Shown: piece after piece, positions 25,145 through 34,586 of the stretch | How the letters are laid out: each line of letters begins with the position of its first letter | Numbering within the stretch: the stretch's first letter is position 1 | Origin: Bacteroidales bacterium | GTDB lineage: Bacteria > Bacteroidota > Bacteroidia > Bacteroidales > Muribaculaceae | Direction of reading: 5' to 3' | NCBI GenBank assembly: GCA_019416285.1 | Contig: DXXM01000005.1 | Location: 46,644-110,643 of the forward strand | DNA: 64,000 nt | Program-made: the position numbers and the translations under genes | The notes under the pieces: generated by a model | Databases searched by the model: none | What the model was told of the DNA's origin: nothing | What the model saw: only the letters and a program-made list of their open reading frames with translations

Positions 25145-26659
25145 ATGGCAAAGAAAGCATTGTTAATGATTCTTGACGGATGGGGAATCGGCAATCACTC
25201 AAAGAGCGACGCCATTTTCTCCACTCCCACTCCCTACTGGGACTATCTCGTAAAAACATATCCCCACAGCGAGCTCCAGGCTTCGGGCGAGAACGTTGGT
25301 CTCCCCGACGGTCAGATGGGCAACTCCGAGGTGGGTCACCTCAATATCGGCGCAGGCCGCGTGGTCTATCAGGACCTCGTGAAAATCAACAAGGCATGTG
25401 CCGACGGCTCCATTCTTTCGAATCCCGAAATCATCGACGCCTTCACCTATGCCCGCGACAACGGCAAGGCAATCCACTTCATGGGCCTCACCAGCAATGG
25501 CGGCGTTCACTCTTCGCTCGACCATCTCTTCGCTCTCTGCGACATCGCAGCTCACTACGGCCTTGAGAAAGTCTACATCCACTGCTTCATGGACGGCCGC
25601 GACACCGACCCCCGCAGCGGAAAGGGCTTCATCGAGGAGGTAGAGGCACACTGCGCCAAGACCACAGGTAAAATCGCCTCTATCATCGGCCGTTACTATG
25701 CCATGGACCGCGACAAGCGCTGGGAGCGCGTGAAGGTGGCATACGACCTTCTCGTCAACGGCGAGGGCAAGCAGGCTACCGACATGGCCCCTGCCGTTCA
25801 GGAAAGCTACAACGAGGATGTGACCGACGAGTTCATCAAGCCTATCAACAACTCCACTGTCGACGGCACCATCAAGGAGGGCGACGCAGTAATCTTCTTC
25901 AACTACCGCAACGACCGCGCCAAGGAGCTCACTGTGGCTCTCACACAGCACGACATCCCCGAGGCCGGCATGAAGGTGGTGCCCGGTCTGCAATACTACT
26001 GCATGACCCCCTACGACGCATCGTTTACCGGCGTGCATATCCTCTTCCCTAAAGAGAACGTGGCCAACACCCTAGGCGAATACCTCTCAAGTCTCGACAA
26101 GAAGCAGCTCCACATCGCGGAGACAGAGAAGTATGCCCACGTGACATTCTTCTTCAACGGCGGTCGCGAAGAGCCCTACGAAGGCGAGGAGCGCATCCTC
26201 GTGGCATCGCCCAAGGTGGCTACCTACGACCTCAAGCCCGAAATGAGCGCCTACGAGGTGAAAGACAAGCTCGTGGAGGCCATCAAGGAGGAGAAATATG
26301 ACTTCATCGTGGTCAACTACGCCAACGGCGACATGGTGGGCCATACCGGTGTCTACGACGCTATCTGCAAGGCTGTCAAGGCTGTGGACGAGTGCGTGAA
26401 GGACACCGTGGAGGCTGCCAAGGAAGCCGGCTACGAGGTAATCATCATCGCTGACCACGGCAACGCCGACAACGCAGTGAACCCCGACGGCACCCCCAAC
26501 ACCGCCCACTCGCTCAACCCCGTGCCCTGTATATACGTGACCGACCGCACCGACGCCAAGGTCGAAAACGGCAAGCTCGCCGACGTAGCTCCCACCATGC
26601 TCAAGATCATGGGCCTTCCCCAGCCCAAGGAGATGACCGGACACGCACTCATCAACTGA
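25145..26659 (+). CDS. gpmI: 2,3-bisphosphoglycerate-independent phosphoglycerate mutase
   Basis: A 504-residue glycolytic enzyme that interconverts 3- and 2-phosphoglycerate with two Mn ions. Seen: MILDGWG (metal Asp), [13 protein letters not shown] (phospho-serine region, about 58-70), MDGRDTDP (about 150), [13 protein letters not shown], and ADHGNADN near the C-terminus (metal His/Asp). The length is standard. It is followed after 34 bases by sdaA, then nadB and a DUF4294 gene, all on the same strand with short gaps. Confidence 0.96.
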   Translation: MAKKALLMILDGWGIGNHSKSDAIFSTPTPYWDYLVKTYPHSELQASGENVGLPDGQMGNSEVGHLNIGAGRVVYQDLVKINKACADGSILSNPEIIDAFTYARDNGKAIHFMGLTSNGGVHSSLDHLFALCDIAAHYGLEKVYIHCFMDGRDTDPRSGKGFIEEVEAHCAKTTGKIASIIGRYYAMDRDKRWERVKVAYDLLVNGEGKQATDMAPAVQESYNEDVTDEFIKPINNSTVDGTIKEGDAVIFFNYRNDRAKELTVALTQHDIPEAGMKVVPGLQYYCMTPYDASFTGVHILFPKENVANTLGEYLSSLDKKQLHIAETEKYAHVTFFFNGGREEPYEGEERILVASPKVATYDLKPEMSAYEVKDKLVEAIKEEKYDFIVVNYANGDMVGHTGVYDAICKAVKAVDECVKDTVEAAKEAGYEVIIIADHGNADNAVNPDGTPNTAHSLNPVPCIYVTDRTDAKVENGKLADVAPTMLKIMGLPQPKEMTGHALIN

Positions 26660-26693
26660 CCGCAGGGCGGGCGCACAGGCCCGCATCCTTATT

Positions 26694-27890
26694 ATGGAAT
26701 CAATCAAAAAACTCTATAAAATCGGCCACGGTCCCTCGAGTTCCCACACGATGGGCCCGCTGAAGGCCGCCCAGGAGTTTGGCGCCCGCTTCCCCGGCGC
26801 CGCATCGTTCAACGTGACCCTTTACGGTGCCCTCGCCGGTACCGGAAAGGGTCACATGACTGATGTGGCCATCACCGGCGAGCTTGAAAAGATAGCGCCG
26901 ACCCAAATCATCTGGAAGCCCGAGATTTTCCTTCCCTTCCACCCCAACGGCATGACCTTCACGGCACTCGACGCCGATGGCAATGAGCTGGGCCGTCAGA
27001 CCGACTACTCGATAGGCGGCGGCGACATCGTGCATGAAGGTGACGAGGCGCCGAGAGTCCTCGACGTGTATCCCATGAACACCATAGCCGAAATCCTTGA
27101 CTGGACCGAAAAGACCGGCAAGAGTTTCTGGGAATATGTGGAGGAATATGAGGACAGCGACGTGTGGGACTATCTCCGCGAGGTATGGCGGGTGATGAAA
27201 GAGGCCGTCGAGCGCGGCATCGACGCCGAGGGAGTGCTCCCCGGCGGACTCGGTGTGCGCCGCAAGGCCGTCAGCTATTATCTCCACGCCTCCGGCCACA
27301 ACGATTCGCTCCGCAGCCGCGGCCTCGTCTACGCCTACGCCCTCGCCGTCAGCGAGGAAAACGCATCGGGCGGCGTGATTGTCACCGCTCCCACCTGCGG
27401 CTCCTGCGGTGTGCTCCCGGCTGTGCTCTATCATCTCTCGACCTCCAAAGGCTTCTCCGACAAGCGCATACTCCGCGCCCTTGCCACGGCCGGACTCTTC
27501 GGCAGTGTGGTCAAGCACAACGCCTCGGTCTCCGGCGCCGAAGTTGGCTGTCAGGGTGAGGTGGGTGTGGCCTGCGCTATGGCCGCCGCAGCCGCCAGTC
27601 AGCTCTTCGGCGGCACTCCCGCCCAGATTGAATACTCCGCCGAGATGGGACTCGAACACCACCTCGGACTCACCTGCGACCCGGTCTGCGGACTGGTCCA
27701 GATACCCTGCATCGAGCGCAACGCCTACGCTGCGGCCCGCGCTCTCGACAGCAATCTCTTCGCCTCCTTCTCCGACGGCCGCCACTCCGTCAGCTTCGAC
27801 CGCATAGTCGAGGTGATGAAGCAGACAGGCCACGACCTGCCCTCAATCTACAAAGAGACCGCCCAGGGAGGACTCGCCAAGATAAAATAA
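26694..27890 (+). CDS. sdaA: L-serine ammonia-lyase (iron-sulfur, single chain)
   Basis: A 398-residue enzyme converting L-serine to pyruvate and ammonia. The N-terminal beta domain has the GPSSSHTMGP signature (about 14-23). The alpha domain carries GVIVTAPTCGSCGVLPA (about 224-240), and further Cys (GCQGEVGVACAMAAAA, CDPVCGLVQIPC) supply the [4Fe-4S] ligands. Length is typical of the fused one-chain form. It probably shares a transcript with gpmI upstream. Confidence 0.93.
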   Translation: MESIKKLYKIGHGPSSSHTMGPLKAAQEFGARFPGAASFNVTLYGALAGTGKGHMTDVAITGELEKIAPTQIIWKPEIFLPFHPNGMTFTALDADGNELGRQTDYSIGGGDIVHEGDEAPRVLDVYPMNTIAEILDWTEKTGKSFWEYVEEYEDSDVWDYLREVWRVMKEAVERGIDAEGVLPGGLGVRRKAVSYYLHASGHNDSLRSRGLVYAYALAVSEENASGGVIVTAPTCGSCGVLPAVLYHLSTSKGFSDKRILRALATAGLFGSVVKHNASVSGAEVGCQGEVGVACAMAAAAASQLFGGTPAQIEYSAEMGLEHHLGLTCDPVCGLVQIPCIERNAYAAARALDSNLFASFSDGRHSVSFDRIVEVMKQTGHDLPSIYKETAQGGLAKIK

Positions 27891-27949
27891 TCTCAATTCC
27901 ATAGAAACCCAACCAGCATCCTCTCTCTTCATCACATTTCCTGAAAGGC

Positions 27950-29539
27950 ATGACACGCAAGTATGACTATCTCGTAATCGGTTCCGGCATCGCAGGCATG
28001 AGCTTCGCGCTCAAGGTTGCCTCGAAAGGGCGCGTGGCGCTCATCTGCAAGACCACACTCGATGAAGCAAACACCGCTCTCGCACAGGGTGGCGTGGCCT
28101 CCGTCACAAACCTCGAGGTCGACGACTTCGACAAACACATCAAAGACACCATGATTGCCGGCGACTGGCTCAGCGACCCCGAGGCCGTCCGCAAGGTAGT
28201 CACCGGAGCTCCGGAGCAGATCCGCGAGCTCATCAACTGGGGTGTGGACTTCGACAAGAAGGACGACGGCTCCTTCGACCTCCACCGCGAAGGAGGACAC
28301 TCGGAATTCCGCATCCTGCACCATGCCGACAACACCGGTTTCGAAATCCAGGAATCGCTCATAAAGGCTGTGCGCGCCAATGAGAATATCGACATATTCG
28401 AGCATCATTTCGCCATCGAAATCATCACTCAGCACCATCTGGGCAAGATTGTGACCCGCCGCACTCAGGACATCACCTGCTACGGCGCCTACGTGCTCGA
28501 CACCGCTTCGGGGCGCGTCGACACCTTCCTCTCGCGCATCACCCTCATAGCCACCGGCGGCGTGGGTGCCGTGTATCAGACCACCACAAACCCCCTCGTG
28601 GCCACCGGCGACGGTATAGCGATGGTCTATCGCGCCAAGGGCACCGTCAAGGACATGGAGTTCATCCAGTTCCACCCCACGGCGCTCTATCACCCCGGCG
28701 ACCGCCCCAGCTTCCTCATCACCGAGGCCATGCGCGGCTATGGCGCAGTGCTCCGCAATCTCAAGGGTGAGGAGTTCATGCACAAATATGACCCGCGCCT
28801 CTCGCTCGCTCCGCGCGACATCGTGGCTCGCGCAATCGACTCGGAGATGAAGCTCACCGGCGATGACCACGTGTATCTCGACGTAACCCACAAGGACCCC
28901 GAGGAAACCAAGAAGCATTTCCCCAACATCTATGCCAAGTGTCTGTCGCTCGGCATCGACATCACAAAGGATTACATCCCCGTGGCTCCCGCCGCCCACT
29001 ATCTCTGCGGCGGTATCAAGGTCGACGGCAATGCCGAGTCGTCAATCAAGCGCCTCTATGCCGTGGGCGAGTGCTCATGCACAGGTCTCCACGGCGGCAA
29101 CCGCCTGGCCTCCAACTCGCTTATCGAAGCTGTGGTTTATGCCGACGCCGCCGCGCGCCATGCGTCTGAAAACGCCTCTCACTACGAGTTCCGCACGGAC
29201 GTGCCCGAGTGGAACGACGAGGGTACCCGTCACCCCGAGGAGATGGTGCTCATCACTCAGAGCATAAAGGAGGTAAACCAGATTATGGGTACCTACGTGG
29301 GCATCGTGCGCTCCAACCTGCGCCTCGACCGCGCCTGGAACCGCCTCGACATTCTCTACGAGGAGACCGAGAAGCTTTTCAAGCGCTCGAAGGCCTCGCG
29401 CGAAATCTGCGAGCTCCGCAACATCATCAACGTAGGCTATCTCATCATGCGCCAGGCCAAGGAGCGCAAGGAGTCGCGCGGCCTGCACTACACGGTCGAC
29501 TATCCCCCTGTGCCACACGGCCCGGAAGCGGAGAAATAG
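27950..29539 (+). CDS. nadB: L-aspartate oxidase
   Basis: A 529-residue FAD enzyme that oxidises L-aspartate to iminoaspartate, the first step of NAD synthesis. The FAD dinucleotide motif is YLVIGSGIAGMSFAL at the N-terminus. Family motifs HREGGHSEFRILHHADNTG, FIQFHPTALYHPG and LHGGNRLASNSL are all present, with the C-terminal helical domain full length. The nadA and nadC partners are not in the window. It starts 59 bases after sdaA. Confidence 0.94.
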   Translation: MTRKYDYLVIGSGIAGMSFALKVASKGRVALICKTTLDEANTALAQGGVASVTNLEVDDFDKHIKDTMIAGDWLSDPEAVRKVVTGAPEQIRELINWGVDFDKKDDGSFDLHREGGHSEFRILHHADNTGFEIQESLIKAVRANENIDIFEHHFAIEIITQHHLGKIVTRRTQDITCYGAYVLDTASGRVDTFLSRITLIATGGVGAVYQTTTNPLVATGDGIAMVYRAKGTVKDMEFIQFHPTALYHPGDRPSFLITEAMRGYGAVLRNLKGEEFMHKYDPRLSLAPRDIVARAIDSEMKLTGDDHVYLDVTHKDPEETKKHFPNIYAKCLSLGIDITKDYIPVAPAAHYLCGGIKVDGNAESSIKRLYAVGECSCTGLHGGNRLASNSLIEAVVYADAAARHASENASHYEFRTDVPEWNDEGTRHPEEMVLITQSIKEVNQIMGTYVGIVRSNLRLDRAWNRLDILYEETEKLFKRSKASREICELRNIINVGYLIMRQAKERKESRGLHYTVDYPPVPHGPEAEK

Positions 29540-29583
29540 CCTGCCGCGCAATAAATCCGCATCCTCGTGTGTTATAATAATGT

Positions 29584-30252
29584 ATGAAACAATACGGTAG
29601 AATCCTCATATCCATCCTGACATCTCTGTGTGCGCTGCTTGCCCACGCAGTTCCGGCCCTACCCGTTGAGGTCGACGACACCGGCGACGACGGTGCCGCG
29701 ACTGTCAACGTCGGCTCGGGGCGCGTGAAACCCATTCAGGGCTATTACTTCTTCGACGACGGAGGAGAAGAGACTCTCATGCTCGTCCTTGCGGACGTGA
29801 CGGTGTTTCCGCCTCTGAAGTTCAAGAATAAGAAAGAGGAAGAATTCTACTGGAAAACCGTGCGGGATGTGAAGAAAACCCTCCCATACGCCAAACTCAT
29901 CTGCGAGACGCTTATCGAGACATACGAGTATATCGAGACCTTCCCGACTCAGAAGGAGCGCGAGGAGCATCTCAAGAAGATGGAAGGGGAGGTGTTCAAG
30001 CAGTATAAGCCTGCACTGAAGAAGTTCACCAAGTCGCAGGCGCAGATGCTTGTCAAGCTCATCAACCGCGAGACAAACCAGTCGAGCTACAATATTCTGA
30101 AAGCCTTCCTCGGTTCATTTCGCGCAGGCTTCTGGCAGACATTCGGCCGCCTCTTCGGAGTCAACCTCAAGACCTCCTATCATCCCGAAAAAGACCGCAA
30201 GGACGCCATAGTCGAGCGCGTCGCCACCATGGTCGAACTCGGCCAACTGTAA
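29584..30252 (+). CDS. DUF4294 domain protein, secreted
   Basis: A 222-residue protein with a signal peptide (MKQYGRILISILTSLCALLAHA). The family core is visible as VTVFPPLKFKNKKEEEFYWK and KLINRETNQSSYNILKAFLGSFRAGFWQ (the latter split here at residues 160-180). The function is unknown; the family is restricted mostly to Bacteroidetes. It starts 44 bases after nadB. Confidence 0.85.
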   Translation: MKQYGRILISILTSLCALLAHAVPALPVEVDDTGDDGAATVNVGSGRVKPIQGYYFFDDGGEETLMLVLADVTVFPPLKFKNKKEEEFYWKTVRDVKKTLPYAKLICETLIETYEYIETFPTQKEREEHLKKMEGEVFKQYKPALKKFTKSQAQMLVKLINRETNQSSYNILKAFLGSFRAGFWQTFGRLFGVNLKTSYHPEKDRKDAIVERVATMVELGQL

Positions 30253-30333
30253 ATACCGCGGCCTGAAATTGCGACTGCATAAGTTTGGAATTTAAGGCAC
30301 GCAAAGACAGGAGTGACAAAAGAGATTTTATCT

Positions 30334-30426
30334 TGTAGGGCCACCGCATGCGGTGGCCCCTTTTCATGCGTGGTATTTTCAGAACTACCCGAGCAGGAAA
30401 CGGCCACCGCATGCGATGGCCCTACA
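30334..30426. repeat. Inverted pair of GCATGC-centred elements, short spacer
   Basis: Copies lie at 30334-30358 and 30402-30426 (reversed), 43 bases apart. The left copy has GCCACCGC and so is closer to a perfect palindrome. The spacer holds TTTTCATGCGTGGTATTTTC, which recurs reversed at the 34.4-kb locus. Confidence 0.85.
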
Positions 30427-30484
30427 TATAGCCGAAAAATCCTTTGTCCTCACCCCCGGGCTATCATCTTAAAAATCAGGGCAT

Positions 30485-30672
30485 GAAAAAAGCCCGGCGG
30501 GACGCTGGTTCCACTGCCGGGCCGGGTGATTTATGTCAGGCGGCGGGAATTGTGCCGCCACCCCAAGGTTTCTACGGTTTAGAAACCTTAAATCAGGGCA
30601 GAGAGAGCCGAATCGGGGTTCGAGCTCTGCTCTTCGAAATATAGCCGGAGGCCTTATCGCCAACGGCTACCG
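30485..30672 (-). ncRNA. Structured RNA candidate: five consecutive hairpins ending in a terminator
   Basis: On the minus strand the order is: 6-bp stem 30642-30647/30664-30669; a stem around 30598-30630 with inner pairing; perfect 8-bp 30565-30572/30582-30589; perfect 6-bp 30539-30544/30554-30559; and 7-bp 30492-30498/30516-30522 followed by TTTTTT. The last is a good terminator for a minus-strand RNA. No TAnnTTTG box was found upstream. A 64-codon minus-strand frame crosses it but is probably not protein. It marks the left edge of an AT-rich island. Confidence 0.5.
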
Positions 30673-30805
30673 ATTGAACGTCTTGTTTTTCCGCGTTCAC
30701 TATATAAAACGACAGATATTGTTTCGTTGTTCATCAGATAATGTGTTATTTAAAATTTATCTAAATAAAAAATAGGTAATAGTTGTAAATTATAAATATA
30801 AATGC

Positions 30806-30813
30806 TAATTTTG
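30806..30813 (+). promoter_or_regulatory. -7 box TAATTTTG for the AT-rich lipoprotein gene
   Basis: Matches TAnnTTTG, 22 bases before the GTG start. Confidence 0.6.
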
Positions 30814-30835
30814 TGTTGAATTAAAATAAAATTAT

Positions 30836-31561
30836 GTGAAATACTTTAGATTTATTATTTGTTTGTTTGGAATTGTGTTTATTAATTGCTCAAATGTGAT
30901 GTCAAATGAGGAGTTTGAAAAGATTTCTCCCCCCCAATTTGATATGACAGTTGATGAAATCGTGGAAATATATGCTGAAAGTAATTATTTGCTTTTATCA
31001 TCAGTGATGTCTGATGTGATAGATCAGAACGGAATAGGAAATATAGATGACATTATAAGAAACCATACCGGAGATTTCTTTAAATCATGCTCAAAAGAAC
31101 AATACTATGTTGCTAATCAATTGTGGAGACAAAATGAGTCACGTAGTGAAATTCAAACTTCAATGATTGAAAGATTGCCTGATAATTTACGGAATGAATT
31201 GTTATATAGTATAGTGGATGTTGATTATGAACGGCTTTTAAATATAAATCAGAATATTATAGAGGATGAATGGTATGACCTATTATCAGAAGAAGAAAAA
31301 AAGAATTTAAATATCGAATTAGGGATTATAGTTCAAAATCGAGATAATCTGATTAAGTATGTCTCATCAGTTAGCGGTGTCGAAGTTTCACGTGCCTCTC
31401 CAGGGGATAGAATGATCTGGAGAGATATGGCAAGCCGTATGGATGATGCAGAAAGAAAAGATGTATTGAAAGCCTCTGTAGAGGGTGTACTCATAGGTGT
31501 AGGTGGAGGTCTTTCTGCTGCAGCAGGACTAGCATGGTCATATATCAGCAGAATGTTCTAA
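30836..31561 (+). CDS. Lipoprotein of unknown function, AT-rich gene
   Basis: A 241-residue protein starting at GTG; the overlapping ATG two bases upstream reads straight into TGA. The signal (FRFIICLFGIVFINCSN) ends at a lipobox-like Cys. The middle is acidic and helical. The C-terminus ends with a Gly/Ala-rich hydrophobic stretch (LIGVGGGLSAAAGLAWSYI) that could insert in a membrane. Base composition is much richer in A and T than flanking genes, with a matching codon bias, which suggests acquisition from elsewhere. No family is recognised. A terminator follows. Confidence 0.75.
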   Translation: MKYFRFIICLFGIVFINCSNVMSNEEFEKISPPQFDMTVDEIVEIYAESNYLLLSSVMSDVIDQNGIGNIDDIIRNHTGDFFKSCSKEQYYVANQLWRQNESRSEIQTSMIERLPDNLRNELLYSIVDVDYERLLNINQNIIEDEWYDLLSEEEKKNLNIELGIIVQNRDNLIKYVSSVSGVEVSRASPGDRMIWRDMASRMDDAERKDVLKASVEGVLIGVGGGLSAAAGLAWSYISRMF

Positions 31562-31573
31562 TTAACAATATAT

Positions 31574-31619
31574 AAAGTTAAAATGTCCATAAAAGTCGTG
31601 GGCATTTTAACTTTTAGAT
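31574..31619 (+). terminator. Terminator of the AT-rich lipoprotein gene
   Basis: A 12-bp perfect stem (31574-31585 with 31603-31614) is extended by CC/GG with one bulge and followed by a T-rich stretch. The next small gene begins 15 bases later. Confidence 0.7.
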
Positions 31620-31629
31620 TTTTATTGAT

Positions 31630-31800
31630 ATGCGAAAAGAAATAGGAACCGTATTAATGTGGCTCGGTCTATTCATTTTACCTTTAATTTATGTCATATT
31701 GAAATTTTATCATGAAGAAGTGTTTAATGAGGGTATATGGGGATGGAGTATACCTATATCTCTATTTATCGCACTGATAGGAAAGTTGATTCGTAAGTAG
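31630..31800 (+). CDS. Small two-helix membrane protein, 56 residues
   Basis: ATG 31630 to TAG 31798. Two hydrophobic segments, VLMWLGLFILPLIYVILKF and WSIPISLFIALIGKLI, are separated by a short acidic loop, with a basic start and end. It has the same AT-rich composition as the lipoprotein gene upstream. It resembles small inner-membrane proteins in general, but no family is recognised. It is separated from the lipoprotein gene by a terminator, so some read-through or a separate promoter would be needed. Confidence 0.6.
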   Translation: MRKEIGTVLMWLGLFILPLIYVILKFYHEEVFNEGIWGWSIPISLFIALIGKLIRK

Positions 31801-31935
31801 CGGCTTCCTGAAAATGATGTGAGAATCAGCGATCAGTAAGGGTGTGAAGTGAGTCAGTGCATAATTTTTGACTTTGTCTCAGATACTTTCGCCCGGTAAT
31901 GCCAAATTTATTTGGCATTACTCTCGACTTATTTG

Positions 31936-31943
31936 TATCTTTG
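31936..31943 (+). promoter_or_regulatory. -7 box TATCTTTG for rsmA
   Basis: Matches TAnnTTTG, 36 bases before ATG 31980. It excludes the longer frame starting at 31899. Confidence 0.7.
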
Positions 31944-31979
31944 CATGTGATTAATCAACCCTTCCACGCGCAGAAGTCC

Positions 31980-32792
31980 ATGAAAAGAATCCACACCAAA
32001 GCCACACAGGGGGGCGATGTGCGTCCCAAGAAGGCTCTCGGACAGCACTTTCTGACCGACGAGAGCATAGCATCGCGTATTGCCGACACGCTCGCACCCT
32101 ACAAAGGTCTCCCCGTGATGGAAGTGGGGCCGGGCATGGGTGTGCTGACAAAATATCTAATCGCCGCGGGCCACGACGTCAAAGTGGCCGAAATCGACGG
32201 CGAGAGCATCGACTATCTGCGCTACAATTATCCCGAACTTGCCGGACGCATACTCGACGCCGACTTCCTGCGTCTCGACCTGGCACAGATTTACCCTGAC
32301 GGTCAGAAATTCTGCGTAATAGGCAACTATCCCTACAACATTTCTTCGCAGATTTTCTTCCACGTGCTCGACTACCGCGACCAGGTGGTGTGTTGCTCCG
32401 GTATGCTTCAGCGCGAGGTGGCCGAGCGATTCGCTGCCGCTCCTGGAACCAAGGCGCGCGGAATACTGAGTGTGTTGCTCCAGGCGTGGTACGATGTGGA
32501 GTATCTCTTCACCGTCAGCGAGAATGTGTTCAATCCGCCGCCAAAGGTCAAGAGCGGAGTCATCCGCATGACCCGCAACTCGGTCACAGACCTCGGCTGC
32601 GATGAAAAACTTTTCAAATCGGTCGTAAAGACCGCCTTCGGCCAGCGCCGCAAGACGCTGCGCAATTCAATCCGCGGAATGTTTCCGGCGGGAGTGCCGT
32701 TGCCGGATGACCCCTTGCTCTCGCTGCGCCCCGAACAGTTGTCGGTGGAGCAGTTTATCGAGCTGACCAACCTCGTCAGCTCGTTGAGATAG
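31980..32792 (+). CDS. rsmA: 16S rRNA (adenine1518-N6/adenine1519-N6)-dimethyltransferase
   Basis: A 270-residue ribosome-maturation methyltransferase (KsgA). The N-terminus RPKKALGQHFLTDE and the SAM-binding VMEVGPGMGVLT (about 45-56) are typical. The catalytic motif reads GNYPYNISSQIFF (NxPY). The C-terminal helical domain is complete. Start ATG 31980 is fixed by the promoter. mgtE follows 80 bases later. Confidence 0.96.
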   Translation: MKRIHTKATQGGDVRPKKALGQHFLTDESIASRIADTLAPYKGLPVMEVGPGMGVLTKYLIAAGHDVKVAEIDGESIDYLRYNYPELAGRILDADFLRLDLAQIYPDGQKFCVIGNYPYNISSQIFFHVLDYRDQVVCCSGMLQREVAERFAAAPGTKARGILSVLLQAWYDVEYLFTVSENVFNPPPKVKSGVIRMTRNSVTDLGCDEKLFKSVVKTAFGQRRKTLRNSIRGMFPAGVPLPDDPLLSLRPEQLSVEQFIELTNLVSSLR

Positions 32793-32871
32793 TCAAGATG
32801 CCCCGCCGTCGTAGCCGGCGGTCCGGGCGAGAATGTCATCAACAATTATCCCTCCTCCTCACGCGACGACT

Positions 32872-34242
32872 ATGAAAGAATTCACCCCCGAATATCTGGA
32901 TCATCTGCGTAAAATCATCCACGACCGCGCCGACGAAGCGGCCCGCGAGGAACTTGCCGACCTTCACCCCGCCGACATTGCCGAACTCTATCAGGACCTT
33001 GAGCTCGACGAAGCTGAATACCTTTTCAAACTGCTCGACGAGGAGGCACAGGCCGACCTCCTCATGGAACTCGACGAGGATGAGCGCGCCAAACTCCTCT
33101 CGAAGATGGATGTCGAGGATATCGCCCGCCAGATCGAGCACCTTGACACGGACGACGCCGTCGACGTAATCCAGGAGCTCGACGAGGATGACCGCGAGAA
33201 GATTCTCAGCCACATCGACGACGTGGAGCAGGCCGGCGACATCATCGACCTTCTGAAATATGACGAGGATACCGCCGGAGGTCTCATGGGCACGGAGATG
33301 ATTGTGGTCAACGAGAACTGGAGTATGCCGGAGTGCATCAAGCAGATGCGTATGCAGGCCGAGGATATGGATGAGGTCTATTATGTGTACGTGGTCGACA
33401 ACGACGACCGTCTGCGCGGTACCCTCCCTCTGAAAAAGCTCATCACCCACCCGTCGGTGTCGAAAATCCGTCACGTCATGGAGACAGACCCGGTGGCTGT
33501 CAAGGCCGATACGCCGATTGACGAGGTGGCGCTCGATTTTGAGAAATATGACCTCGTGGCCATGCCTGTGGTCGACTCCATCGGCCGACTGCTCGGCCGC
33601 ATCACCGTCGACGACGTGATGGACAAGGTGCGCGATTCAAGCGAGCGCGACTATCAGCTGGCATCAGGTCTCTCGGGCGACGTGGAAAGCGACGACAAGC
33701 TCTTCGCCCAGACCAAGGCGCGCCTGCCGTGGCTTCTCATAGGCATGATTGGCGGTCTGTGTAACTCCGTTATCCTCGGACGTTTCGAGGGAGGTTTCGT
33801 GGTGGACCCGGCGCTCGCGCTCTTTATCCCGCTTATCGGCGGTACGGGCGGAAATGTTGGCACACAGTCGTCGGCAATCGTGGTGCAGGGCCTTGCAAAC
33901 GGTTCGCTCGACATCAAGAAGTCCTCGCGCCAGCTGCTCAAGGAGCTTGGCGTGGGCCTGCTCAACGGCAGCATTATCGCCCTGCTGGTGTTTCTCTACA
34001 ATTTCTTCACCCTCGGCCACGGCCATGAGGTCACTACTATTGCGGTTTCGGCTTCGATATTCTGTGTGGTGATGTTTGCGTCGGTGTTCGGCACCTTCGT
34101 ACCCCTGACCCTTGAGAAACTCAAGATAGACCCCGCCATCGCCACCGGCCCCTTCATCTCGATTACAAACGACATCATCGGCATGCTCATATACATGTCA
34201 ATCTCCTCCTGGCTTATAATCACCTTCGGCATCGGACATTAA
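32872..34242 (+). CDS. mgtE: MgtE-family magnesium transporter
   Basis: A 456-residue inner-membrane Mg2+ channel. The N-domain contains the acidic helical repeats (LADLHPADIAELYQDL, LSKMDVEDIARQIEHL), followed by GGLMGTE and two CBS domains, then five membrane helices with the conserved GGTGGNVGTQSS pore segment (about 334-345). ATG 32872 (MKEFTPEYLDHL) matches the usual family start. An ATG 39 bases upstream would add a Pro/Thr-rich stretch and is less likely. The N-domain and CBS pair sense cytosolic Mg (family knowledge). Confidence 0.95.
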   Translation: MKEFTPEYLDHLRKIIHDRADEAAREELADLHPADIAELYQDLELDEAEYLFKLLDEEAQADLLMELDEDERAKLLSKMDVEDIARQIEHLDTDDAVDVIQELDEDDREKILSHIDDVEQAGDIIDLLKYDEDTAGGLMGTEMIVVNENWSMPECIKQMRMQAEDMDEVYYVYVVDNDDRLRGTLPLKKLITHPSVSKIRHVMETDPVAVKADTPIDEVALDFEKYDLVAMPVVDSIGRLLGRITVDDVMDKVRDSSERDYQLASGLSGDVESDDKLFAQTKARLPWLLIGMIGGLCNSVILGRFEGGFVVDPALALFIPLIGGTGGNVGTQSSAIVVQGLANGSLDIKKSSRQLLKELGVGLLNGSIIALLVFLYNFFTLGHGHEVTTIAVSASIFCVVMFASVFGTFVPLTLEKLKIDPAIATGPFISITNDIIGMLIYMSISSWLIITFGIGH

Positions 34243-34316
34243 GAAATCTTCGGCTGTAATTCGGCCGGAATTTCCGGCACAGAAGGCCATAAGAAATAAA
34301 AGTTTTTTCAGCAATA

Positions 34317-34472
34317 TGTAGGGCCATCGCATGCGGTGGCCTTTTTCCGCACAGGTCAATCTGGAAATGCCACACATGAAAATGGGGCGCTACATGCAAC
34401 GGCCGTTTTCCGCACGGGCTGTTATGAAAATACCACGCATGAAAAGGGGCCACCGCATGCGATGGCCCTACA
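34317..34472. repeat. Inverted pair of GCATGC elements with an internal degenerate tandem copy
   Basis: Outer copies lie at 34317-34341 and 34448-34472, in opposite orientation. Between them are two similar segments of about 60 bases, each running from TTTTCCGCAC to CATGAAAA, so the spacer itself looks duplicated. It fills the 344-base gap between the convergent mgtE and hflX genes; no gene is seen there. Confidence 0.8.
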
Positions 34473-34586
34473 GATGGATGAAAAATTTTGTGTCGGTTTT
34501 GGCTGAAAAAATCTTTTGTTCCTTTTGTTCCTCCTGTCCTCTTGTGGCGAAAATTTCAGCCGATTTGCAGGAGAGGGGGGAAGGGG

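Noticed and set aside
26700..27833. Minus-strand frame of 377 codons opposite sdaA
   Set aside because: Shadow of a serine ammonia-lyase with all family motifs on the plus strand.
30469..30663. 64-codon minus-strand frame over the hairpin series
   Set aside because: It runs through all the stems; the structure explains the sequence better than a protein with no recognised fold.
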